16,028 nt of DNA from an uncultured Oscillospiraceae bacterium. GTDB taxonomy: Bacteria; Bacillota; Clostridia; Oscillospirales; Acutalibacteraceae. Positions 1 through 5,672 of the stretch are shown piece by piece; position 1 is the stretch's first letter; each line of letters starts with the position of its first letter. The notes under the pieces were generated by a model. That model made no database searches, was not told the origin of the DNA, and saw only the letters and a program-made list of their open reading frames with translations. A program made the translations under genes and the position numbers. The stretch spans positions 1 through 16,028 of the forward strand of contig UQFM01000042.1 of NCBI GenBank assembly GCA_900540295.1. Direction: 5' to 3'.

Positions 1-34
1 GTCTCGTGGGCTCGGAGATGTGTATAAGAGACAG
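1..34 (+). other. Illumina Nextera (Tn5) read-2 transposase adapter, not genomic
   Basis: The first 34 bases match the Nextera read-2 transposase adapter exactly. Bases 16-34 are the 19-base Tn5 mosaic end (AGATGTGTATAAGAGACAG), and bases 1-15 are the read-2 tail. This is library-preparation sequence left at a contig end. Genomic sequence begins at 35, so the reading frame that crosses this point is cut by the library fragment end and not by biology. Confidence 0.98.
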
Positions 35-261
35 TTGCTATTCTTGGAATGGTCGTTAATAAGTATAATGCACTGGGGGTTATTCATGGAACTGCTCAGA
101 ACATCGCAAATATGTTTCCCGTTATAATTGGTGCATTTATTTTGGTTGGACTTGTTACTACTTCCATTATGCGACTGAAAGAAGGAAATCTTACAGTTAT
201 TCATAGAAATATATTTGTTTTAGGGTTAGTGGGGTTTTTCTCGGTATATTTCTGTTTTTAA
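35..261 (+). CDS. C-terminal fragment of a small membrane protein, unrecognised
   Basis: The frame is open from the adapter junction to a TAA at 259-261. The codons before the ATG at 49 (reading AILG) continue the frame, so 49 is probably internal and the true start lies outside the contig. The visible 75 residues hold two strongly hydrophobic stretches, one around NMFPVIIGAFILVGLVTT and one around FVLGLVGFFSVYFCF. They are separated by a short basic loop (RLKEGN...HRN), which fits two membrane helices. Codon use is AT-rich (AAT, ATA, AAA), like the next two genes. I do not recognise a family. The gene ends 28 bases before the first palindromic repeat at 290-350. Confidence 0.55.
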
Positions 262-289
262 TTGGATGGTTTTGTTTATAACAAAGACA

Positions 290-350
290 TAGCACAAGGG
301 ACGGTACGAAAGCACCATTTTTCAGTGGTTTCGTACCATCTCCTGTGCTA
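290..350. repeat. Palindromic repeat element, copy 1
   Basis: A 22-base left arm (290-311, starting TAGCACAAGGGACGGTACG) and a right arm (329-350) are inverted copies with three mismatches, some of which still allow G-U pairs. A CAC/GTG pairing extends the stem towards the loop. The outer arm shares the core AGCACA..GGACGGTAC with the elements at 773 and 1353, so it belongs to the same family although its centre differs. It may also act as a terminator or mRNA-stabilising hairpin between the two genes, but it has no clear T-run. Confidence 0.8.
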
Positions 351-372
351 CATCATAGAAAGGGAGTGCAAT

Positions 373-768
373 ATGAGAAGAACATTAGTAGTACTTGTAA
401 TTGTTGTTTTAAGCATGATATCCTACTCGGCATGTGGGAACAGTAAAAAGGAGAATGCCATGATAAAATATGAATCGGGAGATTTCTATGATAAAAATTG
501 GAGTGAAACTATTGGAACTTATAGAGGGGACGCGGTAATACCCGATGAAGAAACTGCACTCAAAATAGCAAAAGCCATTTTTGATGGAATGGAAAAAAGT
601 GAAGATGCGCAGCAATATGTGCCACAATCAGTCTTTTACGATAATCAAGATGAAATATGGATAGTATCTTTTGGAAAAAATTCGAACCAAAATACTCTTG
701 GAGGAGATTGCAATATAGCAATGCAGAAGAAAGATGGAAAAGTATTGCGGATATGGTTTGGCGAGTAA
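373..768 (+). CDS. Small lipoprotein resembling NTF2-fold immunity proteins
   Basis: This is a 131-residue protein. I chose the ATG at 373 because AAAGGGAG lies just upstream and it gives a clean lipoprotein signal: MRR, a hydrophobic core, then YSAC with the lipidated cysteine at residue 21. A longer TTG-started frame from 262 would run through the palindromic repeat and is unlikely. The mature part has the layout of NTF2-fold immunity proteins (YbbC-like): G-x-A-V-I-P-D-E-E-T-A-L-K-I-A-K-A-I near residue 52, IWIVSFG near 95, GGDCNIAMQKKDGKVL near 110, and it ends there. Members of this family neutralise polymorphic toxins, and the lipid anchor would place it on the outer face of the membrane. 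No toxin gene is visible in the window. The family call is made from memory of the motif pattern, and the exact toxin class is unknown. Confidence 0.7.
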   Translation: MRRTLVVLVIVVLSMISYSACGNSKKENAMIKYESGDFYDKNWSETIGTYRGDAVIPDEETALKIAKAIFDGMEKSEDAQQYVPQSVFYDNQDEIWIVSFGKNSNQNTLGGDCNIAMQKKDGKVLRIWFGE

Positions 769-772
769 AATA

Positions 773-840
773 TAGCACAGAGGACGGTACTGTGTGTGAT
801 TAAATAATGCAACCAACACAGAGAACCGCCTCTTATGTTT
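773..840. repeat. Palindromic repeat element, copy 2
   Basis: Bases 773-823 are identical to 1353-1403 (51 of 51). The element starts four bases after the stop of the putative immunity gene. The outer arm (AGCACAGAGGACGGT) pairs imperfectly with 824-840 (ACCGCCTCTTATGTT). An inner CTGTGT/ACACAG pairing surrounds an AT-rich centre. The core GGACGGT is shared with copy 1. This resembles the REP/MITE-like palindromes scattered through many Clostridia genomes. No transposase is present in the window. Confidence 0.85.
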
Positions 841-905
841 CAAAGGTATTTATGGGAATTTTATTTGTTCCAAATTTAAAAGTGAAATAGGAAAGATTAT
901 AATCT

Positions 906-1337
906 ATGGATATTTTAGAAGTTTACAATTATCAAGAGCTAAAGAAGTCAGGTTTTACCTATAAATATTATGAGAACCCAGCTCATTACGAAAAAGGAAT
1001 GGCGTTTTTATACAAAGGTAAAGAGTGGGTTTATGGCGGAAAAGTGATTGAAAAAAACAAACAGTTCCCTGTTGAGGTTCAAGAAGGAATTTGGTTGCCT
1101 GACGAATCTTATTTATTGCGATGGCTTGAAGAAAATGATTTTACTTTTTTCATTAAATATGATTCCTTATATCGCGTGGAAGCAACAGATGAAATAACGC
1201 AAGCGCAGTATCGTGCAAACGGTGCAAACCTTTCTCAGGCTCTTGCATATTTAATCACTAAAATTTATAAAAAGGGTTTAAGATTATATGATACCAAACA
1301 GATTGAAAGATTTGAAATAATGGAAGATGAAGATTAA
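906..1337 (+). CDS. Uncharacterised 143-residue cytoplasmic protein, candidate orphan immunity protein
   Basis: The ATG at 906 follows an AGGAAAG about eleven bases upstream. The protein has no signal peptide or membrane segment. It is rich in aromatic residues (YKYYENPAHYEKG, KEWVYGGK, EGIWLPDESYLLRWLEEN) and ends in an acidic tail (EIMEDED). Small, soluble, acidic-tailed and tryptophan-rich proteins are common among immunity proteins, and this gene sits beside a putative immunity lipoprotein, between two copies of the same palindrome. That context is the only reason to suspect the role, because I do not recognise the family. Its codon use is AT-rich, unlike the genes to the right. No promoter was found directly in front. 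A TATAAT at 898-903 lies too close to the start codon to serve as one. Confidence 0.65.
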   Translation: MDILEVYNYQELKKSGFTYKYYENPAHYEKGMAFLYKGKEWVYGGKVIEKNKQFPVEVQEGIWLPDESYLLRWLEENDFTFFIKYDSLYRVEATDEITQAQYRANGANLSQALAYLITKIYKKGLRLYDTKQIERFEIMEDED

Positions 1338-1352
1338 AAGAGCAGAAAAGAG

Positions 1353-1420
1353 TAGCACAGAGGACGGTACTGTGTGTGATTAAATAATGCAACCAACACA
1401 GAGCCCCGTTCCTTGTGTTT
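1353..1420. repeat. Palindromic repeat element, copy 3
   Basis: The first 51 bases are identical to 773-823. The right arm differs from copy 2 (CCCCGTTCCTTGTGTTTT instead of AACCGCCTCTTATGTTT), yet it still pairs with the left arm: CACAGAGGACGG pairs with CCGTTCCTTGTG using G-U pairs and one mismatch. It lies 15 bases after the stop of the 143-residue gene, so each of the two genes before it is followed by one element. Confidence 0.85.
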
Positions 1421-1536
1421 TCACGCATTCGCACAATTTCAATTTATCCGCAGAATTTTTAAATTATAAACGGCAGATTGCCAAGAGTTTGATATTGTAA
1501 TTTATATACAGGTTTTTGCAGACGCGCTTTCTTCTG

Positions 1537-1568
1537 TGTGAGATTCTTCGCTGTCGCTCAGAATGACA
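1537..1568 (+). repeat. Dispersed GAGATTCTTCGCTG...CAGAATGAC module
   Basis: This is a short module of about 30 bases with ATTCT/AGAAT inverted ends. Near-identical copies occur at 1799-1820, 2561-2590 and 7858-7889, and in reverse orientation at 10830-10862. All copies lie between genes. Confidence 0.85.
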
Positions 1569-1639
1569 ATTCTGCACAATCCCGTAGGGGGCGGGTCTCT
1601 GTGCTCGCCCGAGCGGGGGTGGATTCTGCACAAAACGAA

Positions 1640-1755
1640 CGGACAGCCGCAAGAGTTGCCCATACAGTATGTGAAAATACACACAAACCCATAGGGGCGA
1701 ACTGCGTTCGCCCGCGGACGGACAAGGATGTCCGTCCCTACGCGCTTATCAAATT
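1640..1755 (+). repeat. 116-base dispersed repeat, copy 1
   Basis: It matches 7731-7846 at 111 of 116 positions with no gaps. Internally it is built of small palindromes: CGAACTGCGTTCG, GGACGGACAAGGATGTCCGTCC, and GTAGGGGC at one end answered by CCCTACGC at the other. Both copies are followed by a TCGCTG..CAGAATGAC module. No transposase or target-site duplication is obvious. Confidence 0.9.
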
Positions 1756-1798
1756 GATTTCGTGCCGTGGAAGCGATATGAAGTTTATAAATTTAAAA

Positions 1799-1820
1799 CT
1801 TCGCTGTCGTTCAGAATGAC
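1799..1820 (+). repeat. Dispersed TTCGCTGTCGTTCAGAATGAC module, short copy
   Basis: This is a shorter copy of the module at 1537-1568. It lacks the GAGATT start and lies 34 bases beyond the stop codon of the minus-strand acetyltransferase. Confidence 0.75.
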
Positions 1821-1853
1821 AAATTATAGGTATATCGGTTGTGGGCGGGCATA

Positions 1854-2312
1854 TCATTTCAAATCTTTCCGAAAATACACCATATCCCGCAGCTGTATAC
1901 CGCATTCAAAAATCGGGTGGTCATAATTTTCAGTAAAAAAATTCGGTATGCGGTGTGAATAGCGGAAACCGCAGGCTTCATAAAACGGCACGGTTAAGGG
2001 GCTTTCTCCCGTGCCGACCTGTAAAACCGTTCCGCCGCACGCGCGGCAGGCGTTTTCAGCGGCAATAAGCAGCCGTCTGCCGTAGCCGCACCGTTGATGT
2101 GCAGGGGAGACCGCTATATTCTTGATTTCAAAAACGCCGTCTCCTTCACCCGTGCATACACATACGCCGACAGGTTCGGTATCGGTTTGCAGTAAAAGCA
2201 TTTTTCCATGTGCAAGATAATGGTCAATCATGCTCTCCTGTTCATCGCCGAGAAGCAGAAGCGGGAGATATTCCTTTTTATTTTCCGTAATTTCCGTGAT
2301 TTTTAGAACCAT
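1854..2312 (-). CDS. GNAT-family N-acetyltransferase, YvbK-like
   Basis: This 152-residue protein has the GNAT fold signature. Motif A runs through residues 66-82 (IAVSPAHQRCGYGRRLL) and contains the acetyl-CoA pyrophosphate loop Q-R-C-G-Y-G. A motif B region around FYEACGFRYSHRIPNFF follows. The C-terminal stretch ENYDHPIFECGIQLRDMVY is characteristic of the B. subtilis YvbK-type subfamily, in which this tail completes the fold. It should transfer an acetyl group from acetyl-CoA to an amine, but the substrate cannot be read from the sequence. The ATG at 2312 is preceded by GAGGAT. It is monocistronic, with repeat modules on both sides. Confidence 0.88.
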   Translation of the reverse strand: MVLKITEITENKKEYLPLLLLGDEQESMIDHYLAHGKMLLLQTDTEPVGVCVCTGEGDGVFEIKNIAVSPAHQRCGYGRRLLIAAENACRACGGTVLQVGTGESPLTVPFYEACGFRYSHRIPNFFTENYDHPIFECGIQLRDMVYFRKDLK

Positions 2313-2395
2313 TTTATATCCTCGTGAAACGAAAGTTATGCGTAAGGGCGCACTGCATAAAATCCGTACATTCCAATGGCGGTGTACTGTCCCTT

Positions 2396-2590
2396 GTAGG
2401 GGCGGCGTCCGCGACGACCCGAGCGAGGGGGGATTTTGTACAAAACGATGGTGAGCAACCCGTAGGGGCGTGCATTGTGCGCCCGCTAAAATCTAATGAA
2501 TCCTCAGGGAACAACACAGAGATTGTTCCCTACGCGTAAAACAGATTTACCTTGTGTTATGTGAGATTCTTCGCTGTCGTTCAGAATGAC
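2396..2590. repeat. Mosaic of dispersed intergenic repeat modules
   Basis: Three recognisable modules lie between the GNAT gene and the pseudouridine synthase. 2396-2421 (GTAGGGGCGGCGTC..GACGACCCG) resembles 7678-7705. 2461-2485 (CGTAGGGGCGTGCATTGTGC) resembles 7616-7640. 2561-2590 is the GAGATTCTTCGCTG..CAGAATGAC module. Each is partly palindromic. No gene is supported in 2313-2605. Confidence 0.8.
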
Positions 2591-2605
2591 AAGTTTTGAA
2601 CGCCT

Positions 2606-3472
2606 TTACAATAACTCCCGCATATCCTTGGGCATCGGTGCGGTGATTGTTAATTCTTTTCCCGTCACGGGATGTGTAAGCCGGCATTCCCCGCAGTGCA
2701 ATGCTTGGTGTGCAAGCCGTAAATCTGTACTGCCGTACATATCATCGCCGACAAGCGGTGCGCCGAGATGTGCAAAATGCACGCGGATTTGGTGCGTGCG
2801 TCCCGTTTCCAAATGAATCCGCAGTAAGGTGCACTTGCCGTCCGTGCGAAGCGCTTCCCAGTGCGTGACCGCCCGTTCGCCGTTTTCACCGACCGCACGC
2901 AGGGTTTTGTTCGGGTCGGGACGGTAAATCGGCGCGTCTATCGTGCCGCTGTCCGTAAATACGCCGCCTGCTACGGCAAAATAGGTTTTTTGTATTTGCC
3001 CCGACAGCCGCGCGGCGCAGTATTTATTGCGCGCGCAGACCACGATGCCCGATGTACCTTTATCCAGCCTGCCGACCGCGCGGAATACGGCGGGTTCGCC
3101 GTGCTGTGTAAGATAATAGGCAAGCGCGTTTGACAGGGCGTCCCCTTGATGGTTGTGCGTTTCGTGCATTGCAAGTCCTGCCTGTTTGTTGACGATAATC
3201 AAATCGTCATCCATATATAAAATTGCAAGCGGAATATCCGTCGGCGTCGGCGTAACCGACACCTCGTCGTTCGGAAGCGACAAAGCGAGTATATCCCCCG
3301 TGTGCAGTATGTCTATTGTCCGCGCATGCGCGCCGTTGACGGTGATGCCGCACGGCGTGCGTTTCAGTATGCACAGCATGCGGTGCGATACTTTCGCTTC
3401 GCTTTTCAGGTAATCCCGTATCTTTTTGCCGTCAAAACGTGCGTCAATTTGAAATTGCAGATGTCTTGCCAT
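2606..3472 (-). CDS. RluA-family RNA pseudouridine synthase
   Basis: This 288-residue enzyme converts uridine to pseudouridine in rRNA or tRNA. An N-terminal S4 RNA-binding domain (about residues 12-66) is followed by the catalytic domain. The active-site motif is GRLDKGTSG with the catalytic aspartate at 137. The RluA C-terminal signature LETGRTHQIRVHFAHLGAPLVGDDMYG covers about 221-247. Two features are unusual. The residue before RLD is glycine where most RluA proteins have histidine. The segment between ARLS and KTY (residues 155-164) is about six or seven residues shorter than usual. The ATG at 3472 has GAGGT upstream. It is divergent from the PII-like gene. Which uridine it modifies cannot be told from the sequence. 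Confidence 0.92.
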   Translation of the reverse strand: MARHLQFQIDARFDGKKIRDYLKSEAKVSHRMLCILKRTPCGITVNGAHARTIDILHTGDILALSLPNDEVSVTPTPTDIPLAILYMDDDLIIVNKQAGLAMHETHNHQGDALSNALAYYLTQHGEPAVFRAVGRLDKGTSGIVVCARNKYCAARLSGQIQKTYFAVAGGVFTDSGTIDAPIYRPDPNKTLRAVGENGERAVTHWEALRTDGKCTLLRIHLETGRTHQIRVHFAHLGAPLVGDDMYGSTDLRLAHQALHCGECRLTHPVTGKELTITAPMPKDMRELL

Positions 3473-3489
3473 TTTTCTTACCTCAGGTC

Positions 3490-3518
3490 TTGCAATTCTT
3501 TACAAATTTATATAAAAT
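3490..3518 (+). promoter_or_regulatory. Sigma-A promoter for the PII-like gene
   Basis: The -35 box is TTGCAA (3490-3495), followed by a 17-base spacer and a -10 box TAAAAT (3513-3518). Transcription would start near 3525, giving a leader of about 24 bases that contains the GGAGG at 3538-3542. Confidence 0.55.
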
Positions 3519-3548
3519 GATACCATAACTTTTTCTCGGAGGCAAGCT

Positions 3549-3893
3549 ATGGAGCTTTTGATATTGGTAATGCACGACCCTGCGATGATGGAGAAAATTT
3601 TGGTGCGCATGATGGAAGCGGGGATTCGCGGCGGTACAATGCTGGACTGCGAAGGTGCTTTGCAGGCATTGGCGGAAAGCAGTCTTGCCAAGCCGCCTGT
3701 GTTCAGCTCCCTGCAAAAATATCTGAACCCCGAAAGCGATGACAAAAGCAAGCTGCTTTTGTCGGCAATGACGGCGGAAAACATAAAGTTTGCACACAAA
3801 ATCGTGTTAGAGGTTACAGGCGGACTGAACCGAGAAAATACAGGCGTGTTCTTGACCGTGCCGCTGGGCTTTACAGACGGCGTGCACGGCTGA
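3549..3893 (+). CDS. PII-like small regulatory protein
   Basis: This 114-residue protein starts at an ATG with GGAGG six bases upstream. It begins with a beta-alpha unit (MELLILVMHDPAMMEKILVRM), then EAGIRGGTMLDCEG, which aligns with the PII-like pattern of a helix followed by G-x-x-G-(A/G)-T-(I/M)-L-D. Near its end ENTGVFLTVPL matches the PGTG-x-x-F-T-x-P strand of PII-like proteins. True GlnB/GlnK proteins carry a T-loop tyrosine and ammonium-transporter partner genes, and neither is visible here. A nucleotide-binding sensory role is therefore a family inference, and its ligand is unknown. It is a stand-alone transcription unit with its own promoter and a strong terminator. Confidence 0.65.
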   Translation: MELLILVMHDPAMMEKILVRMMEAGIRGGTMLDCEGALQALAESSLAKPPVFSSLQKYLNPESDDKSKLLLSAMTAENIKFAHKIVLEVTGGLNRENTGVFLTVPLGFTDGVHG

Positions 3894-3904
3894 CGGAAAA
3901 TGAG

Positions 3905-3940
3905 CAACCCCGTACCGTTTAACGGTACGGGGTGCTTTTT
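3905..3940 (+). terminator. Rho-independent terminator
   Basis: A perfect ten-base stem, CCCCGTACCG (3908-3917) with CGGTACGGGG (3923-3932), has a five-base loop and is followed by TGCTTTTT. It ends the PII-like transcript. The T-run overlaps the last codon of the convergent ABC gene. On the minus strand the stem is followed only by TTGCTCATTTT, so it may be a weaker terminator there. Confidence 0.9.
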
Positions 3941-5672
3941 AGGCTTCCGTTTTTGAAAATTGGCTGTTATACAGTTCGTAATAAAAGCCTTTTTGTAAGA
4001 GCAGATTGTCATGCGTGCCCTGCTCTAAAATCTGTCCGTCGCGCATCACTAAAATGACATCCGCATTTCGGATGGTCGAAAGCCGATGCGCCACAATGAA
4101 GCTGGTGCGTCCTTCCATTAACTCTGCGAACGCTTTTTGAATCCGCACCTCGGTGCGCGTATCGATATTGCTGGTTGCCTCATCCAAAATGAGCATAGGC
4201 GGCTTACGGAGCATTACCCGTGCAATGGAAAGCAGCTGTTTTTGCCCTTCGGAAATGTTGTCGCCGTTTTCAGTCAGTACCGTGTCATAGCCCTGCGGCA
4301 GTCGCTTGATAAATCCGTGCGCATATGCCGCTTTTGCCGCCGCAACAATTTCTTCTTGTGTTGCATTCTCTACACCGTAGGCAATATTTTCGCGTACCGT
4401 TCCTCGGAACAGCCAAGTGTCCTGCAATACCATGCCGAATGCACCGCGCAGGCTGTCCCGTGTGACAGCGCACACATCCTGCCCGTCCACGGTGATATGG
4501 CCGTGATTGACGTCGTAAAAGCGCATCAGCAAATTGATAAGCGTTGTTTTGCCGCAACCTGTCGGACCGACGATTGCCACCGTCTGCCCGCTTTTTACAT
4601 CCAAAGAGAAATCGCGAATTAACGGCTTTTTCTCGCTGTATGCGAAATGCACATCGGAAAAATCCACACAGCCGTTTTTGACTTCTAATTTCGGTAACTT
4701 ACTGTCGTCGCTTTCTTCTTCCGCGTCCAAAAGACGGAATACACGGTTGGCGCTTGCCAAGGCATTTTGGAATTCGGCAACCACGCCCGAAATTTCGTTG
4801 AAGGGTTTTGTGTATTGGGAACAGTAGGCGAGGAAGGACGTCAGTTCCCCGACGGAAAGTGTGCCTTTTACGCAGAGGTATGCGCCCACAATTGCCACAC
4901 CCGCATATACGGTTGCATTGACAAACCGCGTACAGGGATTGGAAAGCGCCGAATAAAAGTGCGCAATCACACCCACTTTTTGGAGCTTTCGGTTCATTTC
5001 GTCGAAGATTTCACCACTGCTGTCTTCCATGGAATAGGCTTTGACAAGCGTTTCGCTGTCAATCATTTCCGAAGCAAAGCCCGTCATTTTGCCGCGCAGC
5101 TTTGCCTGCTCACGGTATTTGTCGTGCGAGCCTTTTGCAATAAACGAGGAGACAAAGAACGAAAGCGGGGTTAGGACTACCACAACCAAGGCAATCCAAG
5201 GATTTAAAACGAACATAAAAATCAGCGTGCCGAGAATGGTGACCACGCCCGAAAACACCTGCGTAAAGCCCTGCAAAAGTCCCGTACCGACAATATCAAT
5301 GTCGGTTACGGCGGTGTTGATGATATCGCCGTGCGCATTGCGGTCAATGTAAGAAAGCGGTACGCGCGTGAGTTTTTTGAATACGCCGTCGCGCAGTTCC
5401 TCGACGGTATAGTAAGACAGCTTGTTGGAGTGGTAGGTCATAATCCATTGGAACAAAGCGGAGAGTAAAATGACCGCAATCAGACCGCCCGCGATTTTGT
5501 AAAGGCGCGGAAAATCCACCTCGCCCGTGCCGACCATACAGTCCACGCCCCAACCGATAAATACGGGCACAAGCAGGGAGCACACAATGCCGATGAACGC
5601 CGATACAATCGCCAAAATCAAATTTTTCTTAAATGGTTTTATAAATACCATCAACCGTTTAAAGGTTTTCAT
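3939..5672 (-). CDS. ABC exporter half-transporter, catalytic-site subunit
   Basis: This 577-residue type I exporter has a six-helix transmembrane domain (about residues 15-310) fused to an ATPase domain (about 330-570). The Walker A is GPTGCGKTT (369-377), the Q-loop glutamine is 417, and Walker B is LILDEAT with Asp497 and catalytic Glu498. The H-loop histidine is 529 in VAHRLST. The signature motif is degenerate: ISEGQ (473-477) instead of LSGGQ. An intact Walker B with a degraded signature is the expected pattern for the TM288-like partner of a heterodimer. The start codon overlaps the stop of the upstream half-transporter by four bases (ATGA), with GAGGTGG in front, so the two are translationally coupled. 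The substrate is unknown; such pairs often export drugs or lipids. Confidence 0.93.
   Translation of the reverse strand: MKTFKRLMVFIKPFKKNLILAIVSAFIGIVCSLLVPVFIGWGVDCMVGTGEVDFPRLYKIAGGLIAVILLSALFQWIMTYHSNKLSYYTVEELRDGVFKKLTRVPLSYIDRNAHGDIINTAVTDIDIVGTGLLQGFTQVFSGVVTILGTLIFMFVLNPWIALVVVVLTPLSFFVSSFIAKGSHDKYREQAKLRGKMTGFASEMIDSETLVKAYSMEDSSGEIFDEMNRKLQKVGVIAHFYSALSNPCTRFVNATVYAGVAIVGAYLCVKGTLSVGELTSFLAYCSQYTKPFNEISGVVAEFQNALASANRVFRLLDAEEESDDSKLPKLEVKNGCVDFSDVHFAYSEKKPLIRDFSLDVKSGQTVAIVGPTGCGKTTLINLLMRFYDVNHGHITVDGQDVCAVTRDSLRGAFGMVLQDTWLFRGTVRENIAYGVENATQEEIVAAAKAAYAHGFIKRLPQGYDTVLTENGDNISEGQKQLLSIARVMLRKPPMLILDEATSNIDTRTEVRIQKAFAELMEGRTSFIVAHRLSTIRNADVILVMRDGQILEQGTHDNLLLQKGFYYELYNSQFSKTEA

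Larger units (their letters stand above)
1338..1853. other. Intergenic stretch with dispersed repeats, no supported gene
   Basis: After palindrome copy 3 there is an AT-rich spacer to about 1530, then a mosaic of repeat modules. These are a TTCTTCGCTGTCGCTCAGAATGAC module (1537-1568), a CGTAGGGGGCGGGT-type module (about 1583-1621), a 116-base repeat (1640-1755), and a second CTTCGCTGTCGTTCAGAATGAC module (1799-1820). Open frames on both strands here are made of these repeats and show no protein-like features, so none is annotated. Confidence 0.75.

Noticed and set aside
16..34. Tn5 transposon end as a real mobile element
   Set aside because: The mosaic end is joined to the Nextera read-2 tail, so it comes from library preparation.
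262..372. TTG-started N-terminal extension of the lipoprotein gene
   Set aside because: The extension reads through the palindrome at 290-350, while the ATG at 373 has a good ribosome binding site and begins a proper lipoprotein signal peptide.
898..903. TATAAT before the 143-residue gene as a promoter
   Set aside because: It lies two bases before the start codon, so transcription would begin inside the gene.
1520..1760. CRISPR array
   Set aside because: The repeated modules are not regularly spaced, differ in type, and are scattered singly across the window. No cas gene is present.
1502..1819. Open frames on both strands in the 1.5-1.8 kb gap
   Set aside because: They are translations of dispersed repeat modules. 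The same peptide strings recur at 7.6-7.9 and 10.7-10.9 kb, and there is no ribosome binding site or protein-like composition.
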